Below are positions 6,583-7,267 of a stretch of DNA of 7,267 bases, piece by piece; the first letter of the stretch is position 1, and each line of letters begins with the position of its first letter. The notes below the pieces were generated by a model. It was not told where the DNA came from, ran no database searches, and was given only the letters and a program-made list of their open reading frames with translations. The position numbers were made by a program, and so were the translations under genes. The stretch is from an uncultured Holophagaceae bacterium (GTDB lineage Bacteria > Acidobacteriota > Holophagae > Holophagales > Holophagaceae): contig CAITBU010000336.1 of the NCBI GenBank assembly GCA_903890595.1, positions 1 through 7,267 on the forward strand, written 5' to 3'.

Positions 6583-7267
6583 CTACCCCTGTTCCTGGGG
6601 GGTCAGCACCCGGCGCTCGGCCAGGAAGCGGCGGAGCCGGACCGCCAGCAGGGCGCTGAGGGCCAGGGTGGCGTTGAAGCTCAGCTCCAGGGGCACCTTC
6701 CACCACATGAAGCGGACCCGGCCCAGCACCGCCACCTCAACGAAAAACATCAGGGCCGTGAAGGCCACTGGCTCGAGAAGGACCTGCCAGAGGGGGCGCT
6801 CCTGGGTATGGCGCTCCAGCAGGTAGCCCGTGAAGGCCCCATACAGCAAGCGGGTGGGTTTGAAGCCGTGCATGGTGGTGAACCCCAGGGGGATGGACAG
6901 CACCAGGGTGGCCAGCACCGCCATGCCCGTGCGGGCCCAGGGCCCCAGGCGCAGCCAGTGGCGGCGGGCCCAGAAGTAGCCAGCCCCCACCGCCAAGCCC
7001 TGGGCGGCGGCGAAGGTCAGGGCGATGTACCAGCGACGCCCTTCCAGCATGAGGTGAAAGCCCGTAGCCAGGCCGATGATCATGCCCGCCGCCAGGGCCG
7101 TGGCGCCCCGGTGGGTGGCGTCCTCTACCTCGCCGCAGGCCAGACCCTCAGCCAGCAGGGCCGGGTGTTCCTTCTCGGCCAGCAGGTCCGTCATGGCGGC
7201 TTCCGACTGGATGCCCCGGGCATCCGCCTCGTCACAGAGGTGGGCCTTCAGCTCCCGGACCAGGACC
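6583..7267 (-). CDS. Multi-pass membrane protein with HAAS-like N-terminal part, partial
   Basis: I do not recognise a named family for the whole protein. The frame is open to the window edge. The first visible ATG is at 7194, but 24 in-frame codons upstream (starting VLVRELKAHLCDEADARG) continue without a stop and read as real protein, so the gene is 5'-truncated. The pattern LxRELxAHLxDxxxxRG followed by HPALLAEGLA resembles HAAS/DUF1700-type helical prefixes, in which a GDP turn usually stands where HP is found here. Counting from the ATG at 7194, hydrophobic segments at about 31-50, 55-76, 89-107, 139-158 and 168-187, plus a shorter one near 115-126, suggest five or six membrane passes. 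The C-terminus is basic (RLRRFLAERR). It ends in TAG at 6583 and the rpmE promoter follows, so it is probably a separate unit. HAAS proteins are often encoded beside PadR-type regulators; whether one lies outside the window cannot be seen. Confidence 0.75.
   Translation of the reverse strand, partial: VLVRELKAHLCDEADARGIQSEAAMTDLLAEKEHPALLAEGLACGEVEDATHRGATALAAGMIIGLATGFHLMLEGRRWYIALTFAAAQGLAVGAGYFWARRHWLRLGPWARTGMAVLATLVLSIPLGFTTMHGFKPTRLLYGAFTGYLLERHTQERPLWQVLLEPVAFTALMFFVEVAVLGRVRFMWWKVPLELSFNATLALSALLAVRLRRFLAERRVLTPQEQG

Overview
The window is a compact, GC-rich bacterial segment in which every credible gene lies on the minus strand, so transcription runs from high to low coordinates. 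In that order the genes are: a membrane protein cut by the right window edge (6583-7267), rpmE for ribosomal protein L31 (6203-6463), prfA for peptide chain release factor 1 (5037-6113), and the chaperone cluster hrcA (3938-4978), grpE (3150-3848), dnaK (1210-3075) and dnaJ (7-1170). The hrcA-grpE-dnaK-dnaJ order is the classic HrcA-type heat-shock cluster of Firmicutes and several other phyla. The high GC content and the look of the proteins suggest a non-Firmicute, perhaps an Acidobacteriota member such as the Holophaga/Geothrix group. That placement is an impression from protein sequence and is not proven.

Right part (6114-7267): the partial membrane gene has an open frame running off the window. 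Residues upstream of its first visible ATG resemble a HAAS-type helical prefix. A 119-bp spacer holds a good sigma-70-like promoter (TTGAGT-17 bp-TAGACT), a leader of about 68 nt and a strong Shine-Dalgarno (SD) for rpmE. A textbook intrinsic terminator follows rpmE, so rpmE looks like a single-gene transcript.

Middle (3849-6113): prfA, hrcA and grpE follow with spacers of 58 and 89 bp. Each spacer carries a -10-like hexamer close to the next start codon, a short perfect palindrome, and no convincing SD at the expected distance. No CIRCE element (TTAGCACTC-N9-GAGTGCTAA), the usual HrcA operator, is visible anywhere in the window.

Left part (1-3848): grpE, dnaK and dnaJ encode the nucleotide-exchange factor, the Hsp70 ATPase and its J-domain co-chaperone, which act as one protein-folding cycle. 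HrcA is expected to repress heat-shock genes when chaperones are plentiful. The 39-nt dnaK-dnaJ spacer can fold into a hairpin that buries the dnaJ SD, which makes it a candidate translational or thermosensing control element.

The region is mainly a conserved housekeeping cluster. I do not see a new defence or mobile system. The points worth a second look are regulatory: the missing CIRCE, the unusual palindromes, the dnaJ SD hairpin, the odd grpE start region and the repeated motif around the rpmE promoter.
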